A stretch of 64,000 nucleotides of DNA from Terriglobales bacterium. Lineage in GTDB: Bacteria > Acidobacteriota > Terriglobia > Bryobacterales > Bryobacteraceae. The translations under genes and the position numbers were made by a program. Each line of letters begins with the position of its first letter. Position 1 is the stretch's first letter. The stretch covers positions 1 to 64,000 of the forward strand of contig JAIXQP010000015.1 of NCBI GenBank assembly GCA_027485675.1. Direction: 5' to 3'. Below, piece by piece: positions 45,279 through 54,492 of this stretch. The notes below the pieces were generated by a model. It was not told the origin of the DNA and searched no databases. It saw nothing but the letters and a program-made list of their open reading frames with translations.

Positions 45279-47234
45279 CTACTTGGTGACGATCTCCGAG
45301 AAATCGGCGATCGAGGAAAACTCATTGATGAGTTGATTGAGCAGGCGCAAGCGATTGTCGCGGACAGCGGGGTCCGGGTCGTTCACCAGTACCTGGTCGA
45401 AAAAGTGATCGATCGCGGGCCGCAGCCCGGCGATGCGTTCGAGTTGCGCGGGGTAGCCGCCATCTTTGATGGCCGCCTGCTGCGCCGCCGCGGCCACGCC
45501 GGCTTCGGCCTCGTTGAAGAGGCTTGCGTTCGGAGCGCCATCGGGCAGCGTGCCCGCCTGCGTCAAAATGTTCTTGATCCGCTTGAACGCCGCCGCCACG
45601 GGTTCAAAATTCGGCGTCGGACGAACGGCCTTCACCGCTTCGAGCCGCAGCGCGACATCTTTCAGATCCGCCCAGCCAACGGCCAGCACGGCGTTGACTT
45701 CGTCGTAAGCGTAGCCCTTCACTTCGCGGAAGTAGTGCTTCACGCGCTCGACAAAAAACTCTTCGAGCTTCGCATCGCCGGCCGAAAGCTCCTGCAGCGA
45801 AGGAGTGAGTTCGCCTTCCACCAGAATCTTCACGACGCCCTGCGCGGCGCGCCGCAACGCGAACGGATCCTTCGACCCGGTCGGGATCATGTCAATCGCA
45901 AAGCAGCTCCGCAGCGTGTCGATCTTGTCCGCTAACGCAACCGCTTGCCCCGTCGCCGTCGACGGGATCGAGTCTTCCATCGAGAGAGGTTTATAGTGCT
46001 CGTAAACAGCCTTCGCCACTTCCGGCTTGCCGCCCTGCGCGGCGATGTACAGCCCGCCAATAATGCCCTGCAGGTCGGTGAACTCTTTCACCATCTCGGT
46101 CGTCAAGTCGGCCTTGGCGAGATAAGCCGCTTCGGCCGCCAACTCGCCGCCCAACTCCTGCGCCAGCGCCACAGTGCGCGTGGTCTTCTCGAGGTAGGAG
46201 CCAATCTTGGCCTGGAACGTCACGTTCGCGAGATCGGAAACCCGATCGAGCAAAGTCCGCTTCTGGTCGACGTCGTAGAAGAACCGGGCATCGTTGAAGC
46301 GCGCCCGCAGCACCCGCTCATTGCCGCGCACGACGTGCCCTTCCGGGTCGTCCGGAATGTTCATCACCGCGATGAAGTTCGGCGCCAGCGTTCCGTCCGC
46401 CGCGTTCACGGCGAAGTACTTCTGGTGGAACCGCATCACCATCGTCAGCACTTCTTTCGGCAGCGTCAGGTAGCTCGCATCGAAGCCGCCCAAAATCGCG
46501 GCCGGATATTCCGTGATGAACGTCAGCGTCTCGAGCAGTTTCGCATCGGTCTGCGCGCTGCCGAGCGCCGCCACTTCCTTTTCAATCTTCGCCCGGCGCG
46601 CCGCGCTCGCTACGATCACGAAGTTCTTTTCGAGCTCCGCTTCGTAGTTCGCAATCGTCACCGGAATCGGTCCGCGCACACCCAGCCGCCGATGCCCATA
46701 GGTCTCCGCGCCCGACGTGACGCCTGCCAGTTCAAACGGCACCACAGTCTCGCCCAGCAGCGCGACAATCCAACGGATCGGCCGGATGAACTTCGGCCCG
46801 CCCTTCCCGGTCCAAAACATCGCCTTCGGGAAGTACAGCTTCTGAATCAGCTCCGGCAGCAACTCGGCCAGCAACTCGGCCGTCGCCCGGCCCGCTACCT
46901 GCCGGCGGAACGTGTAGTATTCGCCCTTGGCCGTCGTCTCGACCTTCAGGTCGTCCACGCTGACGCCGTTCTTCTTCGCAAAGCCCGCCACCGCGTTCGG
47001 ATTCGCGGCCTTCGGCGGACCACTGACAACCTCTTCGCTATCGGCCTGCCGCTCAATCAGGTCTTCGGCCCAGAGCACCAGGCGGCGCCCCGTGCCATCG
47101 GTCCGCGTCACCCGGCCGCCCAGCTTGTTCGAATCGAGCAGCGCCTGAAAGTCCTTGCCGAGCTGTTCGAGCGCGGCCGGAATCATCCAATCGGGGATCT
47201 CCTCCGCACCTACCTCGAGAAGAAAGGGAAGCAT
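45279..47234 (-). CDS. glyS: Glycyl-tRNA synthetase beta subunit
   Basis: A 651-residue beta chain of the bacterial alpha2beta2 GlyRS, responsible for tRNA recognition. It opens with PFLLEVGAEEIPDWMI and contains the family blocks KAMFWTGKGGPKFIRPIRWIV and FDASYLTLPKEVLTMVMRFHQKYF. The C-terminal DALR-type anticodon domain is present. The ATG shares one base with the glyQ stop (TAATG). Confidence 0.97.
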   Translation of the reverse strand: MLPFLLEVGAEEIPDWMIPAALEQLGKDFQALLDSNKLGGRVTRTDGTGRRLVLWAEDLIERQADSEEVVSGPPKAANPNAVAGFAKKNGVSVDDLKVETTAKGEYYTFRRQVAGRATAELLAELLPELIQKLYFPKAMFWTGKGGPKFIRPIRWIVALLGETVVPFELAGVTSGAETYGHRRLGVRGPIPVTIANYEAELEKNFVIVASAARRAKIEKEVAALGSAQTDAKLLETLTFITEYPAAILGGFDASYLTLPKEVLTMVMRFHQKYFAVNAADGTLAPNFIAVMNIPDDPEGHVVRGNERVLRARFNDARFFYDVDQKRTLLDRVSDLANVTFQAKIGSYLEKTTRTVALAQELGGELAAEAAYLAKADLTTEMVKEFTDLQGIIGGLYIAAQGGKPEVAKAVYEHYKPLSMEDSIPSTATGQAVALADKIDTLRSCFAIDMIPTGSKDPFALRRAAQGVVKILVEGELTPSLQELSAGDAKLEEFFVERVKHYFREVKGYAYDEVNAVLAVGWADLKDVALRLEAVKAVRPTPNFEPVAAAFKRIKNILTQAGTLPDGAPNASLFNEAEAGVAAAAQQAAIKDGGYPAQLERIAGLRPAIDHFFDQVLVNDPDPAVRDNRLRLLNQLINEFSSIADFSEIVTK

Positions 47235-48139
47235 TACGCCACCTCCTTCATCGTCCGGAACGGCTCCTGGTCCACCCAGGCCTGCGCCACGCCCACCGCG
47301 ATCTTTCGCACCCGGGCGATCACGCCCACGCGCTCCGTAACGCTGATCGCGCCGCGCGCGTCGAGCAGGTTAAACAGGTTCGAGCACTTCAGCACCTGGT
47401 CATACGCGCCGAGCAGCGGGAACCGCCGCTTCTCGGCCGGATCCTCCACCGTCTTGTACAAATCGATCAGCCGCTGCGCTTCCGCCTCGTGGCGCTTCAG
47501 CGCCTCCCAAAGCATGTCGACGTCCGCCGATTCAAAGTTGTAAACCGAAAGCTGCAGCTCATCGAAGTACCGCACATCCGAGTACGGCACGCCCGGCGCC
47601 CATTCGATGTCGTACACCGATTCCTTACCCTGCAGGAAGCTCACGATCCGCTCGAGGCCATACGTGATCTCGGCCGGGCACAGATCCAAATCAATGCCGC
47701 CGCACTGCTGGAAGTAGGTGAACTGAGTGATCTCCATGCCATCGAGCATCACCTGCCAGCCGATGCCCCACGCGCCCAAGGTCGGCGACTCCCAGTTGTC
47801 CTCTTCGAGCTTCAGATCGTGCTTCGACAGATCGATGCCGATGGCTTCGAGCGACCCGAGGTACTGCTCGATGACATCCTTCGGCGTCGGCTTCAGAATG
47901 ATCTGCAGCTGCTGGTGCTTGTACAGCCGGTTCGGGTTATCGCCATAGCGCCCGTCGGCCGGCCGCCGGCTCGGCTGCACATAACCCACGCGCCAGGGCT
48001 TCGGCCCCAGCACCCGGAGGAAGGTTTCCGGCGACATCGTTCCGGCGCCGACTTCGATATCGTAGGGCTCCTGGATCACGCAACCGCGGTCCGCCCAGTA
48101 CTTCTTCAGCTTAAAAACAGTTTCCTGAAACGAGTCCAT
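47234..48139 (-). CDS. glyQ: Glycyl-tRNA synthetase alpha subunit
   Basis: A 301-residue catalytic alpha chain of GlyRS. Class-II blocks are visible ([25 protein letters not shown] as the start, split here by position, and [19 protein letters not shown]). It overlaps glyS by one base and follows recO after two bases, so recO-glyQ-glyS-ppdK is a likely operon. Confidence 0.97.
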   Translation of the reverse strand: MDSFQETVFKLKKYWADRGCVIQEPYDIEVGAGTMSPETFLRVLGPKPWRVGYVQPSRRPADGRYGDNPNRLYKHQQLQIILKPTPKDVIEQYLGSLEAIGIDLSKHDLKLEEDNWESPTLGAWGIGWQVMLDGMEITQFTYFQQCGGIDLDLCPAEITYGLERIVSFLQGKESVYDIEWAPGVPYSDVRYFDELQLSVYNFESADVDMLWEALKRHEAEAQRLIDLYKTVEDPAEKRRFPLLGAYDQVLKCSNLFNLLDARGAISVTERVGVIARVRKIAVGVAQAWVDQEPFRTMKEVA

Positions 48140-48141
48140 AC

Positions 48142-48795
48142 TCAGAGGGTTTCGAGCATCTGCGCCGTGATTAAACGACGCTCCACTTGTTGTTCGATCG
48201 TTGTGATGAGAAAGCGGCGCAAGTCGCGGCAGGTGGTCCGGGTCCAGGTGCGAGGCGCGAGGCTGTGGATGGGAGTGGTCAACATTTCGCGGGCCAGATT
48301 TCGGGATTCGTCACTCACACGCAAGTCGGGCAGAAAACCGGAAAGCCGGACAGCCCACAAAGAGAAGTATTGGATGGCTGTCCAGGTCGCCTCTTCGGTT
48401 CGCTCGGGAGGCGCCTGCCGCAGGTGCTCCAGGGTCGCGACCACCAGCCGGAAGAATCTTTCGTTGGGTTCAGCCGCCGGTAGAATCTGATCGCACACTT
48501 CCGCAATGAAATCCAAACCAACGCTGGCCGTGTAATTGTTGGCAAGAGCGAATTGAGACTGGAGCAGTTCGCAGCCATCCATCTTGCAAAGTTCGACATT
48601 CTCCCGCTGGAAGTACTGCATATTGACCTGCGAGAGGCGTTCCAACCCGCTCCCGAAATTACTCTTGGGCCGCCGCGCCCGGCGAGCTATGCCGCGCAAC
48701 CTCCCTTGATCGCGTGTAAAAAAACTGACGATCAGGTCTGCTTCCCGGTAGGGATAGGATCGGAGGACGAATGCTTCGCTTACCTTTGACGGCAC
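48142..48795 (-). CDS. recO: DNA repair protein RecO
   Basis: A 217-residue RecO, which loads RecA onto SSB-coated gaps with RecR. The N-terminal OB-fold is clear ([34 protein letters not shown]). The C-terminal helical part is shorter than usual and lacks the cysteine zinc knuckle found in many RecO proteins: [15 protein letters not shown] stands where it would be. The start is GTG at 48795. Confidence 0.9.
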   Translation of the reverse strand: MPSKVSEAFVLRSYPYREADLIVSFFTRDQGRLRGIARRARRPKSNFGSGLERLSQVNMQYFQRENVELCKMDGCELLQSQFALANNYTASVGLDFIAEVCDQILPAAEPNERFFRLVVATLEHLRQAPPERTEEATWTAIQYFSLWAVRLSGFLPDLRVSDESRNLAREMLTTPIHSLAPRTWTRTTCRDLRRFLITTIEQQVERRLITAQMLETL

Positions 48796-48847
48796 CGGAA
48801 CGGTGTTGAAGTTTCAGGTTACCATAGCTAAGCTGATCGTCCTTAAT

Positions 48848-49285
48848 ATGCCCCGGCTCATCGATTTGGTCGACACCGCCGCCGTGCCCATCGCACGGAC
48901 GCTAGGCGTCGTCGAAGAACACCGCGCCCCCGGCCATGTCACCTTCAGCATGGAGGCCAAGCCGGAGCACCACAACCCGCTCGGCACCGTCCACGGCGGC
49001 GTCTACTGCGACCTCGCTGACATGGCCATGGGCATCGCGATGCTCACCACGCTCGCAGACGGCGAGGCGATGACCACCATCGAACTCAAGATCAACTACT
49101 TCCGGCCGGTCTCGACCGGGCGCCTGGTAGCGGACGCCCGTGTCCTCCACCGCGGCCGCACCTCCGGCTTCATCGAGTGCGAAGTTCGCGACGCCAACGG
49201 CCGCCTGGCCGCCAAATGCACCTCGACGTGCGTCCTCCTGACTGGCGACCGTGCCGACGCCATTTTCGCCCGCTACCGAACCTAG
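48848..49285 (+). CDS. PaaI-type hotdog-fold thioesterase
   Basis: A 145-residue thioesterase-superfamily protein with the hotdog helix motif HNPLGTVHGGVYCDLADMAMG. The start at 48848 (MPRLIDLVD) is preferred; the frame extends to a GTG at 48803 but that adds an unconserved N-terminus close to recO. The acyl-CoA substrate is unknown. It is divergent from recO and followed directly by the spermidine-synthase-like gene. Confidence 0.85.
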   Translation: MPRLIDLVDTAAVPIARTLGVVEEHRAPGHVTFSMEAKPEHHNPLGTVHGGVYCDLADMAMGIAMLTTLADGEAMTTIELKINYFRPVSTGRLVADARVLHRGRTSGFIECEVRDANGRLAAKCTSTCVLLTGDRADAIFARYRT

Positions 49286-49298
49286 CCAAAGCGGTCCG

Positions 49299-51338
49299 AT
49301 GCTCTTATACGCCCTCACGATCTTTCTCTCCTCGTTCCTGCTGTTCCAGGTGCAACCGATCATCGCCAAGATTATCCTGCCGTGGTTCGGCGGATCCGCG
49401 TCGGTGTGGAACGCCTGCATGTTGTTCTTCCAGGCCGCGCTGCTGGGCGGCTACACTTACGCGCATCTGCTCTTTGAAAAAAAGCCCGCCAGCCGCGGCG
49501 CGCAAATCCATATCGGGCTGCTGGGCGTCAGTCTGGTGACGCTGCCCATCCTCCCCAACGCCGCATGGAAGCCGGAGGGCACTGAGAACCCGGCGTTGCT
49601 GATTTTGGGTCTGCTCGCGGTGACCATCGGGTTGCCGTACTTCCTGCTCTCCACCACTGGCCCGCTGCTACAAGCCTGGTACTCCCGCAATCATGACGGC
49701 GCCGTGCCCTACCGGCTCTTCGCCCTCTCGAATGCAGCGTCGCTCCTCGCGCTCCTCTCCTATCCCACGCTTGTGGAACCATACCTCGACGTGCGGACCC
49801 AGGCCTGGATCTGGTCTGGCGCCTTCGCGGTCTTCGTTGTCCTCTGTGCCTTCGTCGCCTGGCGGTCTCGCGTTGGCGATCGGAACCCGGAAACCACCGA
49901 GGAGGCGCCGCCGCCCCCGGACCTGCTGCTGCGGCTTTTGTGGATCGGACTGGCAACGGCGCCTTCGATCCTCCTTCTGACGGTAACGACCCACCTGACG
50001 CAGGACGTGGCCGCCATCCCGTTCCTCTGGATCGTTCCCCTGGTCTTGTATCTGCTGACCTTTATCCTCTGCTTTGAAACCACCAAGCTCTATTGGCGGT
50101 GGTTCTACATCGCCCTGTCCGCCGCGGCGCTCATCCTGGTGGCGTGGATCGCCTTCGCCGGCCATACCGGAATCTCGTTACAAAAGAGCATCGCCGCGTA
50201 TGCGGCCGCGATGTTCGTCTGCTCCATGGTTTGCCATGGAGAACTCGCCAGCCTGAAGCCGCATCCCCGCTACCTCACCTCCTTCTATGTCTCGCTTTCG
50301 GTGGGCGGCGCCTTGGGAGGGTTGGTGGTAGGGCTGCTGGCGCCTACGTATTTCGATGCCTTCTATGAGTTCCCGATGGGCTGGGTGTTTGCCGCGCTGA
50401 TGGGGGTGGGGGCGATCGTCTACCGCCACCAAGCCTTCTTTTCCACGATGCGGGGTTTCGCCGTCTCGATCGTTCTCGTCGCCCTGCTGGGCGGCTACGC
50501 CGGCTGGTGGGTTCATATTCAGCAGGACCAGATCAGCGGCTATCGCCATGTACAGCGCAATTTTTATGGGATGTTGCGGATTCAGTACGACGGCGACTTC
50601 ACGGATCAATCGCGGGTCCGGCAACTGCTGAACGGGGTGATCAACCACGGCCAACAGTTCCTGCACCCGTTTCGCCGGAAGGATGCCACCACCTACTACT
50701 GCGCCGAATCGGGCGCCGGGCAATCGATCCTCACGCGGAAGGAGGGCGTGCCGCAGAAGGTCGGGGTGATCGGGCTCGGGTCCGGGACGCTGGTCAGCTA
50801 CGGCCGGGCCGGCGACGACTACCACATTTACGAAATCAACCCGATGGTGATTCAGTTCGCCGAGGCGGAGTTCAGTTTCTTGGGCGAATCGAAGGCCAAG
50901 AAGGAGATTCATCTCGGCGACGCCCGGCTCACGCTTGAGCGGCAAGCCCCGATGCAGTTCGATGTCCTGCTGATCGACGCCTTCTCGGGCGACTCGGTAC
51001 CGGTGCATCTGCTGACGGCCGAAGCCTTCACGCTTTATTTCCGCCATCTGAAGCCGGACGGGCTGCTGGCGGTGCACATCTCGAACAAGTATCTGAACCT
51101 GGAGCCGGTGGTCGCGGCCAACGCCGCGCGATTAGGGGTTGCCGCGCTCACGATTGACGACAACCGGCCCGATTCGGACGAAACCTGCTTCGGATCCACC
51201 TGGGTGGTCCTGATGACCAAGCCCACCGCTCAAAGTCAGGCGGAGATGGCGATACCGGGCAAACCCCTGTCCCCCTCCCCCGATTTCCGCCCCTGGACCG
51301 ATGACTTCTCCAACATGTGGTCGATCCTCAAGAAATGA
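49299..51338 (+). CDS. Membrane protein with spermidine-synthase-like domain
   Basis: A 679-residue protein with roughly ten to twelve hydrophobic helices in the first 430 residues and a class-I methyltransferase-like, spermidine-synthase-type domain at the C-terminus (VIGLGSGTLVSYG, YEINPMVIQFAE, LIDAFSGDSVPVHLLT). The start at 49299 gives a proper first helix (LLYALTIFLSSFLLF); an earlier GTG at 49251 overlaps the thioesterase. Members of this fused family are common in acidobacteria, but whether they make polyamines is unproven. Confidence 0.85.
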   Translation: MLLYALTIFLSSFLLFQVQPIIAKIILPWFGGSASVWNACMLFFQAALLGGYTYAHLLFEKKPASRGAQIHIGLLGVSLVTLPILPNAAWKPEGTENPALLILGLLAVTIGLPYFLLSTTGPLLQAWYSRNHDGAVPYRLFALSNAASLLALLSYPTLVEPYLDVRTQAWIWSGAFAVFVVLCAFVAWRSRVGDRNPETTEEAPPPPDLLLRLLWIGLATAPSILLLTVTTHLTQDVAAIPFLWIVPLVLYLLTFILCFETTKLYWRWFYIALSAAALILVAWIAFAGHTGISLQKSIAAYAAAMFVCSMVCHGELASLKPHPRYLTSFYVSLSVGGALGGLVVGLLAPTYFDAFYEFPMGWVFAALMGVGAIVYRHQAFFSTMRGFAVSIVLVALLGGYAGWWVHIQQDQISGYRHVQRNFYGMLRIQYDGDFTDQSRVRQLLNGVINHGQQFLHPFRRKDATTYYCAESGAGQSILTRKEGVPQKVGVIGLGSGTLVSYGRAGDDYHIYEINPMVIQFAEAEFSFLGESKAKKEIHLGDARLTLERQAPMQFDVLLIDAFSGDSVPVHLLTAEAFTLYFRHLKPDGLLAVHISNKYLNLEPVVAANAARLGVAALTIDDNRPDSDETCFGSTWVVLMTKPTAQSQAEMAIPGKPLSPSPDFRPWTDDFSNMWSILKK

Positions 51339-51367
51339 ATCTGTTACACTAACGGTTTCCGAAAGAC

Positions 51368-51601
51368 ATGGCAGAGACCGTAGCGAAGGTGAGAACGCGC
51401 CTGCTCCGCATGCGGGCCTGCAACGAGCGCACGACGGGGGACAAGTTCTGCTTGGGCCACTTGAAGCGCTGGTACGGATTCGGAGAAGAAATCGCGGCCC
51501 AGTTCGGGAAGGGTGCGGAGATCTATCGGTGCGAGCGCTGCCATACGGTCTACCTGCCGCATCCGGATGAAAAACCGCGAACGGGTACGCTGGCGTTTTA
51601 A
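51368..51601 (+). CDS. Small cysteine-containing protein, possible zinc ribbon
   Basis: A 77-residue basic protein with four cysteines (Cys18, Cys28, Cys55, Cys58), the last two in a CxxC knuckle (YRCERCHTVYLP). I do not recognise the family. It lies 29 bases after the spermidine-synthase-like gene and may be co-transcribed. The four cysteines could bind zinc. Confidence 0.6.
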   Translation: MAETVAKVRTRLLRMRACNERTTGDKFCLGHLKRWYGFGEEIAAQFGKGAEIYRCERCHTVYLPHPDEKPRTGTLAF

Positions 51602-52198
51602 GAGAAAGGCCGTTCCTCCGACGAACCACTCTTAGAAAACCGCATCGGAAAAGGGTGTTGATATGGGAAACCTTTTCCGATGCGGTCACCCCTTGGGCCA
51701 GTTGGAGAAACTGTAGGGGCGTCGGGACCCGGCGCCACGACTCGATTGGGGCAGAGTGTCCGCTTTGATCACTCCGTTCCCAGCCAGGCCCGCGTCCAAT
51801 CAAAATCCTGACTGAAAACGCCAATCGACGCGCGGTACTTGGGGTCCAGGGGAGAGGCCGATAAGAATTCCTTGGTTTGTTGGCGAACCAGAAGTCACGC
51901 ACCCAGAGAAAAAATTCCCTCTGATGCAATCTGCGTCAGATCAAAGGAGCGGTTCGAACTTGTTACCGGCTCCCGCAAGCACGCTTACAGTCAGCCCACT
52001 CGCTTCAATCTGAATACCTATTGCCTCAGAGGGCGGGTTCAAAGGTGAACTTCATCAATTCATGTCGACATCTAGCATGTAGATGGCCAACGCCTCTATT
52101 CCACCAAACCATTGAAAATAAATCAAGTCCGCGCCACACGAATCTTCCGGAACAGGCCGAATAACCCACCCGTGTGTCGGTGTGACACAATCAGGAGG
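51602..52198. other. Intergenic region without a supported gene
   Basis: About 600 bases with no convincing coding sequence. A long minus-strand open frame (51132-51929) runs through the spermidine-synthase-like gene and has no family resemblance. The one clear structure is the 16-bp inverted repeat at 51639-51686. A short inverted repeat GTGTC/GACAC lies near 52172-52186 before the next gene. Confidence 0.6.
51639..51686. repeat. Perfect 16-bp inverted repeat
   Basis: ACCGCATCGGAAAAGG (51639-51654) and its exact complement (51671-51686) are separated by a 16-nt loop. On the minus strand the stem is followed by TTTTC, so it could act as a weak terminator in that direction; on the plus strand no T-run follows. 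It may also be a mobile-element remnant. Confidence 0.75.
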
Positions 52199-53539
52199 GT
52201 GAGCCGCCTTTCGCGCCGATCGCTTCTTGCCCTCTCCACTACCGCCGCCGTCCTGCGGGCGCAGAGTGACGAGGATTTCCAGGTCTACACGGAGCATCCG
52301 CGCCTGCTCTTGCCGGCGCGCCGTCTCCGACTGCTCCAACGGGAGCGGGAGCGGACCTCTCCCCGGTGGCAGCAGTTCGAAACCCTGGTCGCCGGGAAGG
52401 TGCAGATGCCCGAACCTGGCTTTGCCTGGGCGCTTTACGGCCAGCTGGCCAAGAGCGAGGAGTTCTCCCGGCAAGCCGTGAGCTGGGCCTTGAAGGCCAA
52501 CGATCTCCGGCAAGTGGCGATCGTCCTCGACTGGTGCCAGAGCGCCGTGAAAGAGCCGGAGGCTGCCGCACTCCAGGCCAAGCTCAGCAAGCTGCTGGCG
52601 GCCCCTCCAACGGCCCGCACGCTACCCGTGATGCGCGACCGGGCTTTCGCCGCGGTCGTTCTGGGCGGGGAGGCCGGCAAGAAGGAGTTGGAGGCGATCG
52701 TAAAGGGCTGGTGGCGGAAGGAAGTTGCCCCCGCCATCAAGGCCGGCAAATACCGCTATTCCCGGGAGGAGAGCCACGCGCTCTTCGAACTGCTGCACGC
52801 TGTCCGCGACAACACCAACATCGACCTGCGCGAAGACGCCCCGAAGTACTTCAAAGAGCTGCCGGCGTACCACATTCTCAGCTACTACCCGGCCACCTTC
52901 CCGGCGGCCGAAAACGAGTACCGGATTCCCTTCTACGACGGCGGCGGCGAACCGGACCTGCGCGTCGCCGCCCTGGCCCGCGCCACCGACCTCAGCATGG
53001 TCGCCTTCGACACCAACGCGCAAGAGACCCAGTTTGTGCAGGGCTGGCTGATCCACGACCGCTTCCTGATGCGCGGTACGTTCGGCATCCCGTACGAACT
53101 CCTCTGGGCCAACCCGTATCAGCCGGGCTTGAGCTACTATCACCTTCCTCTGGCGATGCACCAATCGACGGCCGGCCGTCTGGTGCTCCGCAGCAGTTGG
53201 GAGGACGACGCCACCTGGTTCCACTATGGCGACGGTAAGGTGCAGGTGTTTGAAGAAGGGGCTCGGAAGGACCGGAGCATGAAGTCTCCGGCCCCCATCG
53301 ACATTGCGGGCACGATCGTCCATTTCGGCCGCGACAACATGGAGTTCCGGATCGAAAACGACGAGTTGCAGAACATCTACGTCATCGGGCTCGAACCCTA
53401 CACCGGCTACGACGTGGAGGTCGACGACCACGAGATCAACGAACAGACGACCGACGCCGGCGGCATTCTGAACTTCCAGTTCGTCAAGGAAGGCGACCGC
53501 GCCGTGCGGCTGCATAAACCATTCCGGCTAAAGTCGTAG
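52199..53539 (+). CDS. Exported protein, possibly heparinase II/III-like
   Basis: A 446-residue protein with a probable Tat signal (SRLSRRSLLALSTTAAVLRAQ). The segment HPRLLLPARRLRLLQRE and the later PFYDGGGEPDLRVAALARATD to RLVLRSSWEDDATWFHYGDG have the look of heparinase II/III-type polysaccharide lyases, but I cannot confirm the family. The start is GTG at 52199, yet the strong AGGAGG at 52193-52198 abuts it with no spacer. An upstream TTG (52112) would remove the signal peptide. It converges on the TetR gene with a 12-base overlap. Confidence 0.6.
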   Translation: MSRLSRRSLLALSTTAAVLRAQSDEDFQVYTEHPRLLLPARRLRLLQRERERTSPRWQQFETLVAGKVQMPEPGFAWALYGQLAKSEEFSRQAVSWALKANDLRQVAIVLDWCQSAVKEPEAAALQAKLSKLLAAPPTARTLPVMRDRAFAAVVLGGEAGKKELEAIVKGWWRKEVAPAIKAGKYRYSREESHALFELLHAVRDNTNIDLREDAPKYFKELPAYHILSYYPATFPAAENEYRIPFYDGGGEPDLRVAALARATDLSMVAFDTNAQETQFVQGWLIHDRFLMRGTFGIPYELLWANPYQPGLSYYHLPLAMHQSTAGRLVLRSSWEDDATWFHYGDGKVQVFEEGARKDRSMKSPAPIDIAGTIVHFGRDNMEFRIENDELQNIYVIGLEPYTGYDVEVDDHEINEQTTDAGGILNFQFVKEGDRAVRLHKPFRLKS

Positions 53540-54064
53540 TCCGGCGAGCAACGCGGTGAGCCCGCGTTCGTACCCGCCCCGCGGCCCGCTCGGCCCGAAC
53601 TGCCCGGCGGCCTCAAGAGTGGCGAAACCGTGCAGGAACGACCAAAGCGCCACGGCGGCCGCGGTGTCGTCCGCCCGGCCCGAAACCGGTTCGAGGGCGG
53701 CCAGCAGCAGGTTCCACAGCCGTTTCGATTCCGGCCCGGGCTGGGGGGCCAGCAGCATGGCGAAGAGCGCGGGCTCCTCCCGGCTATACGCCAGATACTC
53801 GCCGGCAATGACCTTCAAGGCCGCTGGGCCGCGCCGCCCCTTGCGCGCCGTTTCCATGCGGCCCGCCAACTCCCCCGCGGCCAACTCCGCCACGGCCCCT
53901 TCCAGACTCTCGCGGTCCGGATAGTAACGGTACAGGCTGGGAGCCCGGACGCCGAGAGAGGCGGCCAGCGGGCGGAGAGAAAGCGCCTGGCGGCCGCCGG
54001 AACGGACCAGTTCGCGGGCGGCGGCGGCGATGACGGCCGCGTCAAGCCGGAGGGGATAAGCCAT
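53528..54064 (-). CDS. TetR-family repressor
   Basis: A 178-residue regulator. The N-terminal helix-turn-helix covers about residues 8-55 (LSLRPLAASLGVRAPSLYRYYPDRESL), and the rest is the ligand-binding part of the WHG-type subgroup (VALWSFLHGFATLEAAGQFG). The start at 54064 is preferred to 54100. It is divergent from the DUF4260 gene across 53 bases that contain a promoter flanked by repeats, so it probably controls that gene and itself. Confidence 0.88.
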   Translation of the reverse strand: MAYPLRLDAAVIAAAARELVRSGGRQALSLRPLAASLGVRAPSLYRYYPDRESLEGAVAELAAGELAGRMETARKGRRGPAALKVIAGEYLAYSREEPALFAMLLAPQPGPESKRLWNLLLAALEPVSGRADDTAAAVALWSFLHGFATLEAAGQFGPSGPRGGYERGLTALLAGLRL

Positions 54065-54076
54065 GACTAACACTGT
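54065..54076. promoter_or_regulatory. Candidate TetR operator, left copy
   Basis: GACTAACACTGT at 54065-54076, directly beside the TetR start codon. The same 12 bases recur at 54123-54134. Position and repetition suggest a repressor site; this is unproven. Confidence 0.5.
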
Positions 54077-54081
54077 ACACC

Positions 54082-54110
54082 TTGACAAGACGCCCACCAC
54101 GCCTTACGCT
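54082..54110 (+). promoter_or_regulatory. Sigma-70-type promoter for the DUF4260 gene
   Basis: TTGACA (54082-54087), a 17-base spacer, then TACGCT (54105-54110). Transcription would begin near 54117-54118, at or next to the DUF4260 ATG, implying a leaderless message. The -35 is a full consensus match; the -10 keeps only the outer TA...T. Confidence 0.55.
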
Positions 54111-54117
54111 GTTAACC

Positions 54118-54492
54118 ATGAAGACTAACACTGTTATCTTTTGGCTGCGCGGCGAGGCCGCCGTCGTGCTGGCCGCCTCCGCCGCTGCTTATCACTGGCT
54201 CGGCGGCGGCTGGCTACTCTTCGCCGCCCTCTTTCTGCTGCCGGATCTTTCGCTGCTCGCTTATCTGCGCGGCAGCGAGGCCGGAGCCCGCCTGTATAAC
54301 CTGGCTCACAGCTATGCCACGCCGGCGGCCGGGGCGCTAACGGAGGCTCTCGCCACCGGCGCTTTGCCCTCGCCGTTGTGGCTCGTGTGGGTAGCACACA
54401 TCGCCTTTGACCGCACCGCCGGATACGGTCTCAAGGACACAAGCGGATTTCACGCCACCCACCTGGGGGCGATCGGCCGCGCTAGTCGGTGA
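54118..54492 (+). CDS. DUF4260 membrane protein
   Basis: A 124-residue membrane protein of the DUF4260 family, with three to four helices and family blocks LRGEAAVVLAAS, LFLLPDLSLLAYL and HIAFDRTAGYGLK. No Shine-Dalgarno precedes the ATG, consistent with the promoter position. The second copy of the putative operator lies within its first six codons. The 3' end overlaps the CBM9-like gene by 11 bases. Function unknown. Confidence 0.85.
   Translation: MKTNTVIFWLRGEAAVVLAASAAAYHWLGGGWLLFAALFLLPDLSLLAYLRGSEAGARLYNLAHSYATPAAGALTEALATGALPSPLWLVWVAHIAFDRTAGYGLKDTSGFHATHLGAIGRASR
54123..54136. promoter_or_regulatory. Candidate TetR operator, right copy
   Basis: GACTAACACTGTTA at 54123-54136 repeats the left copy, and its last part TAACA-C-TGTTA is a small palindrome. 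It lies just inside the DUF4260 coding region, downstream of the predicted transcription start, where a bound repressor would block elongation or initiation. Confidence 0.5.

Noticed and set aside
51132-51929. 265-residue minus-strand frame
   Set aside because: It lies partly antisense to the spermidine-synthase-like gene and shows no domain; its upstream part crosses the 16-bp inverted repeat.
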